Notes: generated from the letters alone by a model not told the origin. 64,000 nt of DNA from Tolypeutes matacus (GCA_026826555.1 JAKSZT010017954.1:6907556-6971555), one strand, 5' to 3'. Positions 47,628 through 59,104 are shown, numbered from the stretch's first letter. Program-made: numbers and translations.

Positions 47628-48140
47628 ATGTGCTATGTGAGAGGTTCTTTTATATACATCATTTCATTTAAAGCTCATTGCTATCTATGCAGTGTGGGAA
47701 TGGTTGTGCCCATTTTATAGATTCAGGGACTGAGTGTCTGAAAGGTACGTAAGTGAGGAATTTTCTTGTTTGTTTATCTGCTTTTTGTTTATTATTATTA
47801 TTATTGAATAACAAAAATGTCCTAATAACGATTGAAGTGATGAATGCACAACTATGTGGTTATACCACATACCATTGATTGTATACTTTGGATGAATTGT
47901 ATGCTTTATTAATATGTTAAAAAAAAAAAAAAAAGCTGATTGCTAAATGCTCTAATAATGATTGAAATGATGAATACACAACTATGTGTTTATCCCAAAT
48001 ACCATTAATTATATAGTTTGGATGAATTGTATGCTTTATATGTATCAATAAAATTGATTTGTTTAAAAAAGAAAGTTAAGTAATATGTTCTACATAAAAA
48101 GTAGAGCCAGAGCTTATCCCAAGTCTAGACTGATTCTAAA
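47628..48140 (-). mobile_element. MIR SINE, antisense, split by an L1 tail
   Basis: Left MIR part: tacatcatttcatttaaagc, cccattttatagattcaggg, gaaaggtacgtaagtgagg. Right part: gaaagttaagtaatatgttc and agagccagagcttatccc. The related gaaagg-type flanks look like an imperfect target duplication of the inserted L1 tail. Confidence 0.75.
47781..48068 (+). mobile_element. Truncated L1 3' tail, two tandem copies
   Basis: ctaataatgattgaaatgatg, acacaactatgtg, ccattaattatatagtttgg and gatgaattgtatgcttta occur twice (about 47819-47935 and 47951-48066), each followed by an A-rich stretch. This fits a xenarthran L1 3' end; the exact subfamily is not assigned. Confidence 0.7.
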
Positions 48141-48574
48141 GTACCGCACAGAGCCCCAGTCCCCAATAACCTGCATGTTCTCATGGACATGTTGCCCCCA
48201 GATACTTTGGATTCTCCTCAGATTGACACTCTTGTCTCTGTGACTTTCTCACCAGAAGAGTAGAGCCTGGACATACAAGGATAAGATGCTTAGCAACAAA
48301 GTCTGCTGCCCTGTGTAGCCAGGCCAGAGGAAGTCAAGGGCTACTGAGGCTGAGAAACTGTCCATCTGGAAGCCAGAGTTGTGCAGCCGATGAAGGCAGC
48401 TCACCCACCATCTTCAGGTCTAAATACTGGTTCCCAAAGGCAGCCGAGATGGACCATGATCAGCTGTCATGTTGGACAGTTGGCCTCAGGTGATGAGAGG
48501 AGCTGTGCCAAGAGGCCTAGGTTGAAGCTTTGAGCCCATGTTAATTGACTTCGCTCTATTCCACTACTATACAA
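48141..48574. other. Unique noncoding sequence
   Basis: No recognised repeat or gene. Confidence 0.4.
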
Positions 48575-48760
48575 TTTTTACTTCAATGCAGCTGATATTC
48601 ACTAAGTTTCTGTTCTGTGCCAGGTAATGGAGCTAGACAATGAATGCAGAGATGGATAAAATATGTCCTCTACCTAATGCAGAGACAAACACGAGCTATT
48701 AAATGTCTTTTGTTATGACAGATTCTAGAGTATCTGGAAAGGACAGTGGGGGCAGACAAG
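48575..48760 (-). mobile_element. L2 LINE 3' relic, antisense
   Basis: gatattcactaagtttctg, tctgtgccaggtaatggagc and atgcagagatggataaaat follow antisense L2 order. Confidence 0.65.
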
Positions 48761-48916
48761 GGATAGATTGTTGAAAGAGTGTGGCTAAACAGCACCAATC
48801 CATCTTCCCTAGTCACAAACCACGCAAAACCAAGACCCTATTGGAGGAAGCACTCCTGTGAGGTCATTAGAGCAGCAATTCATTAATTCTTCTAAGATAT
48901 GTTAAAAAGTATACTT

Positions 48917-49007
48917 GAGGGGGACAGATGTGGCTCGGGTGGTTGGACGTCCGTCTCCCATATGGAGGGACCTGGGTTCGATCCCCGGGACCTCCTGGTT
49001 AAAAAAA
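48917..49007 (+). mobile_element. Short DAS-SINE with perfect target duplication
   Basis: Single unit: gacagatgtggctcgggtgg, gggttcgatccccgg, short A tail. Perfect 13-bp duplication aaaaagtatactt at 48904-48916 and 49008-49020. Confidence 0.94.
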
Positions 49008-49264
49008 AAAAAGTATACTTAAAAAAAGGATTCCAAAACAAATAATTTTTGGAAAGAGTGAGTTAAATAAATTTAAACACTTTGGCTTCATTGGTACGTT
49101 GTTTTTGACTGCAGAACTTCTCAGAGCCTTGCATGTGCTACGCATTCTTTGTGAATCTCCCAGAGAAGGCTATAGTATCAAGGGTTTTGACTTGGGAGTC
49201 TTTTCTCCAGGATCTCTCCTTGGACCTATGTCCCTTGTCCCCTCGGTGCCTAGCACAGTCCTGT

Positions 49265-49450
49265 CTGAAGCTAAGAGATTGAAGAGTGGGTTCCGGTCCC
49301 ACTCTCCCACTATGGCTGTATGTTTGTAGCCTCAGGATGGCTTTTTACCCCCTCTGACCCATTTCCTCATCTAGAAAATGGGGTGGTGACATTACCTGCC
49401 TAAGAGGATTGTTATGAAATAATACATGTGGAAGCAGTTTGTACTAGTGA
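49265..49450 (+). mobile_element. MIR SINE
   Basis: tgggttccggtcccactctc, ctgacccatttcctcatctag, aaaatggggtggtgacatta and gaggattgttatgaaataat follow MIR order. 49021-49264 holds nothing recognised. Confidence 0.82.
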
Positions 49451-49619
49451 GGAGGAAGATCATAATGGCCCTTTGGTGGCCGTGATGGCTGTGACAGAGG
49501 CCTGAATTATTTGACTGCTCTGAGGCTTGTGACCTCTCCCCTCTTGCTGAAGTTCCCCTTTCCTAATCTTTCTTTACCAACCTCTCTTTGCTACTTCTTG
49601 TAACCATCCCTTAAATTAA

Positions 49620-50050
49620 ATGTTGATATCCCTGCGGCATCTGATTTTGGATCCTTTTTCTTTTCACCCCATACCATTTATCTCAGAATCCCCATTGTCA
49701 ACCTTACCTGTATAATCACCACCCATGTCTCTATCTCTAGCCTTAGCTCCTCTCTTAAACTCTGGAGCTAGATTTCTCACCAGATAACCCATGTGGAAGT
49801 CCAGTATTACTTCAGACTCAACCTAAGTGCATCTGTTTGCCACTTCCCACACAAGAAGCTCCTTCATAACTGTCATCTCACCTGCTCCTGCTATAGCTGG
49901 AACCCCCTTCCCACTGTTTCTCTGGTGAACTCCTGCCCATCCTTCAAACCCAACTTAAATATTTTCTCCTTGCTGACGTCCTCCTCTGAGTTCCCAGAGA
50001 ACTTTGTACCTGCATCTCATAGAACCCTTCCCACACTGGCATTGTGGTAA
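49620..50050 (+). mobile_element. L2 LINE 3' relic
   Basis: gctggaacccccttcccact, gtgaactcctgcccatcctt, caaacccaacttaaatattt and gagaactttgtacctgcat match L2. The part left of about 49860 is weaker. Confidence 0.7.
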
Positions 50051-50399
50051 TTTGGGTGGATTTTGTGAAGTTAAGGACCAATCCCTTTTTATCTTTACAT
50101 TCTCATCATTGAGCAGAGTCCAGGGCACCTGGTAACTCTAAGTTGGATACGTAACCTCATTCTAGTCATGCCTGTGCAACAGAGGGGAGTTTCAACTTTA
50201 ATGCCACATCTGGCTTTACACCAGAGGCCTGAACCTGCCGGATGCATGGTTTTGTTCTTTTCCCTGCTTCCTAGGGCTTGCGTGAAGACCGCCGAAAGCT
50301 CCAGGGGAGTCCACAAGTGCATTCTGGCTATGGCTGTCCCTTGGCTCTCAGCCAGCTAGTGCTCCCATCCCCAGCCTGGCCAAGGCATGTTGGTATTCT
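50051..50399. other. Unique noncoding sequence
   Basis: No recognised repeat or gene. Confidence 0.4.
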
Positions 50400-50720
50400 G
50401 GCGACATAGCCGGGCTTGTTATTGAGCACATGCTTTGCAGATTAGCCTGTTTGTATAGCCAATCGAACATGTGCTCCATTAAAAATTAAAGCATCCTGTT
50501 TTAAGGATGGAGCAGGAGACATCAGCTGCCACTGTGTAGCAGACATGCAAAGCCCCAGAGCCTATTACCATAGGTTACAGCAAATGTTAATCAGTGCCAG
50601 CGCAGTTAAATAATGCAGTTTGTGCAGATGGCAGCTACTACGTCTCCTCACAGATGTGTCCTCGAGTCCCGGAGGTTGCTGTATCACAGGAGTTGTCGGG
50701 AGCAGTCAGATCTGCTGCTG
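50400..50720. promoter_or_regulatory. Candidate conserved noncoding element
   Basis: Repeat-free, with dense motif-like words: gaacatgtgctccattaaaa, agacatgcaaagcccc (octamer-like ATGCAAAG), gcaaatgttaatcagtg and gcagatggcagc (E-box CAGATG). CpG content rises towards 50640-50840. The assignment is by look only. Confidence 0.35.
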
Positions 50721-50752
50721 ACTGTCAGTATCACCTTTTGTGTTGTGTGCAG

Positions 50753-50831
50753 CCCGCAGCCAGCTGAGAGGCCCGGACCAGTGCTCCTCCAGGCCCTACT
50801 TCCAGCAGCCCCTCCGGGAGCTGGGAAGCGG
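50753..50831 (+). other. Weak candidate exon (79 bp)
   Basis: Preceded by a pyrimidine/G-rich tract ending ttgtgttgtgtgcag, an acceptor-like AG, and followed by gtgaga, a good donor. Two of the three frames are open; one reads SQLRGPDQCSSRPYFQQPLR. GC-rich compared with its surroundings. No homologue is recognised, and such signals arise by chance, so this is a flag rather than a gene call. An alternative acceptor lies at 50759. Confidence 0.15.
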
Positions 50832-52229
50832 GTGAGAGGCTCGTAGGAGCGCAGAATTATTCCACAAAATGGCCAAGAACACCCAAAGTAAAACTCTGCA
50901 GTCTGTTCCGTGAGACTGTACGCAAGCCAACTGCACCCAGTGAGCCTCCAAGCCGGGTGGAGTGGGGTGGTGCACCCACCTTAACTCTTGACTCTTCCCT
51001 GGTTATTGGCAGGAAATAATTCTCCATATATTCTTCTTGCCTAGCTTCTGTAAGTGCAGGGAGACCTCACTGTATCAGAAGCTAGAGTTCCTACAGCTCC
51101 TCCTGCACAAATAGTGCCTGGTTCTGAGTGCAATGTATTGTTCCCAAAGCCCAGGCACTTGACTCCTGGTCCAGGTGTTGCCTGCCCTTGGGCACCTGAA
51201 CACTCTGTAAAATGAAAGAACAAATGGCCATTGCAAGATGTGCTGCCAGCATTAAGAAGCAGCCAGTCACAGCAGGAAAAGACAAAGCTGTTCTGGCTGG
51301 CCCAGCTCTTCACTGGGCTTGTCGTCCTTTTATAGCAGCTGTGGGACACTTCAATGAAGGGGCAAATACACCAGCATTGACACAGCAGCCCCCGGGGGCA
51401 TTACATTTTAATCACTGTCAGTAACAGCTACAGTTGCTGATTCCCATAATGTTTTCTGTTATCAAGAGAAGATGAAATTAAGTGCAAAGTAATCAAGTAT
51501 GGGGAATTTTTATAGGGAAGAAGGGAAGATTTCTCTTGATAGAGTAAACTGTTTTATCTAAAGGTGTAAGCTTCAGCTTTCTGGAAAATATACTATTGTA
51601 GTACAACCCATTCCTGAGTATTATCAGACATGTGAGGTGATAATGTGGTGATGAGAATATAGTAAAAAAACTATTCATCTTATTTTCTTTCTAGATTGGC
51701 AAACTATGCTGTATTCATTCGCAGGTATACCAGATTGCATGTTGTGACTGTAATGTGTTGCTATATATAAATGCACTTGTAAAAAGGAGACGGGGCAAGG
51801 TTCTTCTTGACTTTCTTTTTTTTCCCCTTTCTTCTACCTAAATATAGATACATTGTTCCTCCTTCATCTTAAAAATGCTGCTTTGTAGACCATGCCATCA
51901 GATATTACCACTTCTACCATTTATCATCTACCATCTTCCCCTTCATTTGTCGATTTTGGCACCTGACTTACCACCTGCTTTCCACTAAGGCTCCTGCCAT
52001 CATTCCTGACGAGCAATCCTTCTGAATACCAGACCTCTCGGCTCCTGACTTCCTTGCCTCCACCAGTCTTTTCTTCCATCTGCCCCACCTCAGCCATTCA
52101 TTCTCATGTCATACCCTACATCTTTTGTGATCATTATCTTACCAAAAATGATACCAATTTCAGGACTGGGAGTTTAAAATCACTGGTGACAAGGAAGCCA
52201 AGGAACTTAAAGACCAGGATCCTCAAAAT
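50832..52229. other. Unique sequence; 51290-51460 is a candidate conserved block
   Basis: 51290-51460 (cttttatagcagctgtggg ... cattacattttaatcactg) is repeat-free and motif-dense. 51850-52229 is pyrimidine-rich and could be a very diverged repeat. No coding evidence. Confidence 0.3.
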
Positions 52230-52800
52230 CCACCACTGACTTCACATCACTCAACCATTCTTACCGTGGTCTGCAAGGCCCTATGATTTGACCCCTGCCT
52301 GCTGCTCCAACTTCATCTCCCACCACTCCACCCTGGCCTTTGATCTGTCCTTCCAGCCAGCCAAGCTGATCTGCACCTTGCAGGTTTGTTCCACCTGCCT
52401 GGAATGCTCTATCTATCCTCTTATAGAGTCACTTGGTTTGTCCCCTTACTCCACTTAGGTCTCTATTCAAATGTCATCTCATCAGAGAGGCCTTCCCTGA
52501 CTACTCTGTCAAAACAGCAGATCCCCACCCCCAATCACTGTATCTCATTTTGCCTTGCTTTTCTTCATAGCACTTAGCCAACATTTTAAAATATATTTGC
52601 ACTTACGTATACAATATACACATATGTATATGCATATATATGTATGTATATTTATATGGTCACTTATTTATTGCCTGTCTCCTCCATTAGAATATCAATG
52701 CCATGAGGTTAGAGATCTTGTCTGTCATGGTCACCACTATAGCCTATGTGCCTCCAGTGGTCTTTCATTGGTGACTGAATTGAATGAATAGTTGAATGAA
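52230..52800 (+). mobile_element. L2 LINE 3' end, near complete
   Basis: Clear L2 order: tctgcaaggccctatgattt, ccacctgcctggaatgctct, caaatgtcatctcatcagag, aggccttccctgactactc, cttcatagcacttagccaac, ttattgcctgtctcctccat, and a terminal gaatgaatagttgaatgaatg. A (TA)-rich microsatellite has grown inside at about 52600-52660. Confidence 0.88.
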
Positions 52801-53110
52801 TGAATATGTTTGAACCGGAAGACATTTTGGAAGTGGGGTTTTAAGAAAACTGGGTCATTTATAAATCTTTCTGGTAAACTTTCTATCAAAATAATTATTT
52901 TTTTTTTCAAATATTGGCTCTTTATAAATGAGCAAGTTTCAGTTACCTAGAAGATACACTTGAGTGCCAAGAATTTGGGAAGTCAGAATAATTCATTTTC
53001 TTAAACTTTATGAAATCCAGAATAAAATAGCCATGATATTTCCAACGTGAGCCCTGAAAGTTCATCACTACCCCTTTTTGACTTCACTGGCAGGTTCCTT
53101 TCCTTCTTTT
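52801..53110. other. Unique noncoding sequence
   Basis: No recognised repeat or gene. Confidence 0.4.
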
Positions 53111-53360
53111 ATTTTCTTTCTTTCTTTTGTTGTTGTTGTTGTTGTTGTTGCTGCTGCTGCTGACGTACTGTGGGCCAGGGATTGAACGCAGGACCTCGTA
53201 TGTGGGAAGCTGGTGCTCAACCACTGAGCCACATCAGCTCCCCTGAGTTGGTTTTTTTCATTTGTTTTGCTTGTTGTTTGTTTTTGTTTTTTTTTTAGGA
53301 GGCACCGGGACCTCCCATATGGGAAGCAGGTACTCAACTGCTTGAGCCACATCCACTCCC
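53111..53360 (-). mobile_element. Dimeric DAS-SINE, antisense
   Basis: Two tRNA-like heads in antisense (about 53163-53242 and 53300-53360). The right head has lost a segment around its B-box (caccgggacctcc runs together). Flanks tccttcttt at 53101 and 53361 form a 9-bp duplication. The tail has become (TTG)n(CTG)n at 53128-53162. Confidence 0.9.
53128..53162. repeat. (TTG)n(CTG)n microsatellite
   Basis: About eight ttg units followed by about four ctg units at the A-tail end of the DAS element. Confidence 0.95.
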
Positions 53361-53369
53361 TCCTTCTTT

Positions 53370-53946
53370 GTTTTTCCCAAAACTACTTTTTTAACTTGTG
53401 ATTTTGCCCTATGATTGAGGGCTATCTTAAGGTTTTAATAATAATCCTACACCAGGCAAATCCAGTTGATATTTTTAGTGGACTTGGTTAAATAATTGAA
53501 AGCAGCAGAACCAAATAAAATCAAAATGGGATAAAGGATTGAAAGCCCTGGCTTTAAGTCCCAGCCAAGTCAAGGGAGGTGCTGTGGACATTTCATTCTC
53601 TTTGCTTTTTAGGACAGAAATCTTAGTATCAGTCCCCTTTAATTTGGGTAAATCATACCCCAGAAAGTTTAAAAATGTTGTGCCTTTGAGCAAAAGTGAG
53701 ATAAGATGGTACTTTTCACTGCCCTGGTTTGGAAGAGAAATTTCAAACCAGAGAAGGATGTCATCTAATGGTTTAACCTTTGATTAGTCTTTATTCTCTC
53801 TTCACAAATCTTAGCATATAGCTCAAGAGCTTCCTTCTCCAGAGTCTCCAGGTAACCTCTTTCTTGTTTTATCAATAAGGCCTTAATCCCTAGTCCAATC
53901 CTATCACCAAGGCACTTGCTCTAAAATTGATTGCCTCTTGGCCAGT
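53370..53946. other. Unique noncoding sequence
   Basis: No recognised repeat or gene. Confidence 0.4.
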
Positions 53947-54423
53947 TGGGATGCTTTTGGCTACAAGTAACAAAAAGTGGCTTTTAAAAAGAAAGATTGT
54001 TTAATTAGTTATCTCACCTAAAATTAGATATCTAGAAATAGCCAGATGAGTGTTGGTCTAGCTTCTCTGAGGGTCTATTGGCTTCACCTTGCGTGGATAA
54101 GACACCTGCCACAACTATAAGCATTGTGTCCCCACACCATATGTCCAAGGCAGAAAAGAAGAGGACAGGCCTCTTCCTTGATTGTGTGTTTCTTTTTATC
54201 AAGAAGGCAAATCTTTCCCAGAGGTCCTGCAGCAGACTTCCCCTTAAATCTCACTGGCCAGAACTGGCCATTTTCTGCCACAAACCAGTCACTAGCAAAT
54301 ACAAATTTGGTTATCTCCTGGGGCTGGGTACATGGCTGTTTGATACCTGAACAAAATTGAGGTTTTCTAATAACAGAGAAGGGTAAAAGCTTCTGGGTAG
54401 ACAATGAACAGTGTCTGCTACAG
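53947..54423 (-). mobile_element. Old mammalian LTR-like repeat, antisense
   Basis: ttttggctacaagtaacaaa at the left and acaatgaacagtgtctgctac at the right match the two ends of a common mammalian interspersed repeat that I believe is an ERVL-type LTR. Family name uncertain. Confidence 0.5.
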
Positions 54424-54544
54424 CATTGCTATCCATTACTTCTACTGGAAAAAACTCACTCCAAGTGAATAGTAGCTTAGTTTGGGGTCTGTTTGATAGA
54501 CCAGCCTATAATAAAGCATTCAGATGTGACCATAGAATATTCAC

Positions 54545-54775
54545 TCATTTATGTCACCAGTGTTCCATTTACATATCTCCAGAGTAGCACTCACCACACA
54601 GCATCATGATTCTATGCTTACATATCTGACTTGCCCTACCAACTTGTCGCCAGGGGCCTCAGATTTCTTCTTGTATCCAGAGCACCCAGGACAATGCCTG
54701 GAACTTAATAGAAGTAGAGACTCAATTAGTGTTTTATGAATGAAGGAATGAACGAACGAACAAACAAATGATCAG
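54545..54775 (+). mobile_element. L2 LINE 3' end
   Basis: gacaatgcctggaacttaat and gactcaattagtgttttatg, then gaatgaaggaatgaacg, is the L2 terminus; the upstream part is weak. Confidence 0.65.
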
Positions 54776-54947
54776 TAAGATAGTCTTAAAGCCATGTATT
54801 ATGAAGAAGAGTTAAAATAATTATAAATATTTATCTGGAGAATGAATGAATTAATGAACCAACAAACAAATAAGCAAATGCTGAGACGTTTTTGAAGCCA
54901 TGTCTTATGAACTGTTGAAATGACTATAAATGTTCCCATGGAGAAGA
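54736..54947 (+). repeat. 106-bp tandem duplication, diverged
   Basis: Unit 1 (54736-54841) and unit 2 (54842-54947) align at an offset of 106: atgaatgaa, gaaccaacaaacaaa/gaacgaacaaacaaa, gccatgt (54791 and 54897), ataaat and tggag. The unit begins with the L2 terminal repeat. Many differences point to an old event. Confidence 0.75.
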
Positions 54948-56889
54948 GCAGATTTGTGGAATGCAATGACTTTTTGAAATGCAGTACTAAATCCTTTCAA
55001 GAGAAAGGGAGATTAGATTCGCCTGTGAGATCTCTAAGGATATAGAGCTAGGGAAAGGAGTTGAAACTACAGGGAGACAAGAAGCTCTTCCTTGTATTGA
55101 GCTGAAATCTAAAAGTGGAGCTATGTACATATGGAATTGACTGCCTTTAGAAAGAAGGAGCTTGCCATCACCAAGCAGAGTGATAAACCACTTGGCAGGA
55201 CATTATAAGGAGGACTTTATTTATCAGCTAAGGTTGGACCTAATGGTGCTTATCTTCCCTAATGTGGCCATGGGTACTTCCTAGCAAGGATGGGATTCTC
55301 TGGAATAAAGACTGCAATTTTAAGAAACTAAGCTTTTACCACTAAGTGTTGAGATGAAGAAAGTAGTATAGCTGTTTCCAAAGGAGCAAGAGATTTTATT
55401 ATGCTATGAGACATCTTTGAGTAATCCCACCTGTGTTTATTATTCCCAACTTGACATGCTATTTCTCTGTTGAGCTCAGTTTTTTGATAGGAGACACTTT
55501 TAAAAAGAAAAAGTTGTTAGGTCTCATTGGCCTCATCTGTCTTAATGGGATCTGCTTCTCACTTCAAGACATCCTGAAGTGAAAAGCAGATTTATCCTGT
55601 TAAACTATTATTAAAGTTTGCCTTGTGCATCCTCCACGTGCTTGGGTAGAGAATGAAGAAAAGTCCTTAGGTTTGGGGTGGGGGAGGGAAGTGGAATGGG
55701 ATGGAGTCCACTGTGGATTCTTTCAAATGGGCTATCTCACTCCCCACCCGCAGAACTGAAAGCCAGAGAAAAGAGATGGAAATTGAGGAACTGTGGGACA
55801 TCATTTACTCCTATAATTATAGTGAGGCAATGTACTGCATATGTATGTTCCCTGAGTAAAACAGGTGTTCTGCCCTTAAAATGGTAATTATAGACTATTT
55901 CAAGATCAGTGATCTTCACTTATTTCATATCATTGCAGCATTTTTTCCACGTTTAACCACACTGTGATATAGAAAGACTGCTCATCCTTGAAAAAATCAA
56001 AATGCATATGGATTTTCTGAAATAAGCCTCCTTTCTGGAAGTATTTTGTGGTTAGTTTCAAAATGTAATATCCTGAGGAAGGTCTAGGTTGACTTTCGGT
56101 TTTAATATATAATTTTAAAAAGTAACATCATTGTGCAATGTGTGATTTACTTCTCTTAGCCTAATGTCTTTGTGGTTTCATTTGAGGTCACTAGTTATAT
56201 TATTTTTCTTGCATCATTTCATCAGCTGTCAGTTCTACTAATATCATATAATTCATTCAATGTTGTGATTTTTAAAAGACATACTTGTAAGCACACAAGG
56301 GAGATGTTTGGAAGTTTAGTTAGGCTGCCTCAATCTTCTCCATGCCCAGTGTCTGCAGGGTCACTTATGGATTACACATCATCTTGGATGTTCATGTGGT
56401 TATTCACTGCTGTGTTTTTATACCCAACACATAAAAATATCTCTGCAGCTTCTTTATTATCATTGCCTGTGGGGTGTGCAATTATGTTTACTACTTAATT
56501 ACAAGATACATGAAATATTTCTTATTTAACACTAACCCTTTTAAGGAGGTTTTATTTCAAGCTTACTCTATTAATATATTAATTATTAGGCCTTGATCAC
56601 CAAAACGCAGTGTATTTATGTTTGCTTGTCTATGGATATCATTCAGGAAATTGTTCACAAATCATTCATTAAACACCAGCTATACACATCTTTTTAGTCC
56701 CTGGTAGTTATAAAGGAGTTAGAAATTCTGTGTTCTTGAACTTGAATAAATGATTGAGAGCCATAGAAGCATCTAGAAAAAGTAGTTATTAAGTTTGTTG
56801 TTTATCAGGATAACATTAAACTTTAAAAAAAAAAAAAAAAAAAAGAACTCTTCATAATAATAGTTGTACCTTTACTATCTTGTAATTGT
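54948..56889. other. Unique sequence with a strong hairpin
   Basis: A 16-bp inverted repeat is at 55551-55590. An (A)20 tract lies at about 56825-56844. No dispersed repeat or gene is recognised. Confidence 0.45.
55551..55590. repeat. 16-bp inverted repeat with 8-base loop
   Basis: tctgcttctcacttca (55551-55566), loop agacatcc, tgaagtgaaaagcaga (55575-55590). Fifteen of 16 positions pair, and one A-T pair plus wobble pairs extend the base of the stem. Seen directly; no function is known. Confidence 0.85.
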
Positions 56890-57145
56890 AAAGATACAAA
56901 ATGCATATGCTGAAACATATATGCATAAAATGCTGTGATATCTGGGATTCGTTTCAAAATTATCTGGAAAGGTGGGAGTAGTGACAGTTGAGTGTAGTCA
57001 CAAGATTAGTCATTATGAATTGATAATTGAGTGGATAATTGTTGAAGCTGGTTGATGGTAGATTGGGGTTCAATATACCATTCTCTCTACTTTTATATAG
57101 TTTGAAATCACCTATATTAAAAGAATACATAAGAGATAAAAGGTT
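56890..57145 (+). mobile_element. Old L1 3' tail
   Basis: tggataattgttgaagctgg, tagattggggttcaatatac, cattctctctacttttata and gtttgaaatcacctatatt match the L1M 3' end. Confidence 0.7.
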
Positions 57146-57213
57146 CCTAAGATTTCAGCTGTGCTTCTAAAAGGAAAATGTATTTTAGTAATCACTAAAA
57201 CATCATACATTTG

Positions 57214-57245
57214 TCTTCTTCTTTTTTTTTTTTTTTTTTAAATTT

Positions 57246-57277
<32 letters not shown>

Positions 57278-57443
57278 TTTTATTTATTTATTCATTTATC
57301 CCCCCCTTGCTGCCCGCGCTCGCTGGGTCAGCCAACCACGCCGTGCGGGCGGGCCTGCCCTCACCAGGAGGCCCCGGGAACCGAACCCGGGGCCTCCCAT
57401 ATGGTAAACGGGAGCCCTACTGATTGAGCCACAGCCGCTTCCC
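57214..57443 (-). mobile_element. DAS-SINE, antisense, with expanded (ATTT)n tail
   Basis: Well-preserved body and head (gggaagcggctgtggctc on the minus strand). Perfect 15-bp duplication aacatcatacatttg at 57199-57213 and 57444-57458. The aaataaat tail has expanded to about ten units (57241-57290). Confidence 0.96.
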
Positions 57444-57458
57444 AACATCATACATTTG

Positions 57459-59104
57459 AAAAACATTAATAGTTTTATGAAAATGGCATATGACTTACTG
57501 AGAGTGCAGACAGCTTGGTGCTCACGGACCCTGGAACCCTGTTGCTGTAACTATTAGAGTATAATAGATAAGCAAGTTCAGGGTAGCTTGGTATATACTG
57601 TGTACACACCGTGGAGCACATTCCAGGTGACATGAACCTTGACTAGAGAAGCACGGGTATAGTTGAGTTTCATTTACTGTTGCTGTGTTACTTAGGAAAG
57701 GTGGTACCTGGTGAAAGAAGACACTTAAGCAGTGTCTTTAAAGCAATGATAACATTTAACACAGTGTATATAAAATTCAGGCACGTTGAAAAGCCTAGAA
57801 AGAAAGCAAATAATCTGAACCATTCAAAACCAAGCAGCCTCCAAATAATAGCACTTTTACTCAAATTAAGTCCATGCCAAATTTGTCCTTGGCCAACCAC
57901 CACCTGTGCCAAATTATCAACAACTTCCTTTTCTGGTCTCAGTCATGTTGACCTCTTTCTTCTGTCTTCTAGTCAAGCAGAATTTAAAACATCAACATTG
58001 TATTTTGATTTCTATAAAGATTGGAGAGGAAAAGTATGCTTGCTGTCTGTTGTCCCTGGTCGATTTTCATTGGGACTACTTTCTTATTTCCTTGAAATTC
58101 TTGGCCTTTAAAGTATGCAGGTAAAATTATCCTTAATTTTTAGTTATATATTTTTAAATCTTAGGTTACATGGGAATTGAGTATCTAGAATGGATTGACC
58201 TTAGGAAAACTAGTCTTTAAAAAATTATTAAATATTGGAACATTACACAAAAATAACATTGAAATATTTAATTTGTGGTTCAACTCTGTTGTTCATTTAA
58301 AGATTTAAGTGTTTCCCACTGTTTAAATATCTCTATCTGATCTTTCATGCCAACTTAGCATGTCCAAAATATTGAAAAACAGATGAATGATCAAGGAATT
58401 TAAAGAATACTCCCCCAGTGAAGCAAGAAGGATATTCTTGAGGAGAAAAAAAAAAAAGAATGCATGAAACTTATTTAACAAGAAAGATTTGAGTCTGGTA
58501 ATCTACATAATATATCCACTGGCATTAAGGCTGTCATCTTGGTATTGCATTTCTGGTACGAATTTTGCAATAGCTGTCTTTCACTGTCGGTTCTAATAAA
58601 GAGTGTTGGTCAGCTTAAATTCCCTGGGAGCTCAGAGTTATGTTTTGTGAACTGCATGTGCCTGAGGCCTCTCATGCATGATTTAAACTGCTTTGTAAAT
58701 GTCAATAGGTGGAAAAGCATTGGATCCCTTGTAGATTTCTCCAAATCCTCTAAGATGTGTATGCCATGTATAAACCATGCTGCCCTCTCAAGGCCATTGC
58801 CATTTTTTATACCTTCCTAACTGGGGGTTTAAGGTATTGCCAGAAGCAAAATATCAGTGTGTACATGTCTCGATCCAACTGGCCAATGAAACCCTTTTTT
58901 AAGAAAACCTTTGCACCAGAGAAACATCTCCAGTGACCTGAAATGTACACGCCTCATGAATGTTGAATGTTCTTCAAACTCTATTTCTTCATTCTTGCCT
59001 CTTTTAAAAATACACATTTGACTTGATTGAATTTCTTCATTTCATAGTAGTACTACATCCATTCCATGGATGGCTAAATGGGGTTATAGAAAAGTATTTC
59101 AATT
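57459..59104. other. Unique noncoding sequence
   Basis: No recognised repeat. Open frame 57680-58111 (143 codons) has no recognisable domain. 58160-58460 is AT-rich. Confidence 0.4.

Noticed and set aside
50640..50840. Possible CpG island
   Set aside because: CpG dinucleotides are raised compared with the surroundings but the stretch is only about 200 bp and too weak to call an island or promoter.
53128..53162. Spaced or tandem repeats as a possible CRISPR array
   Set aside because: This is a triplet microsatellite in a mammalian SINE. No direct repeats with unique spacers exist anywhere in the window.
57680..58111. 143-codon open frame on the plus strand
   Set aside because: No domain is recognised and overlapping frames of similar length exist; treated as chance.
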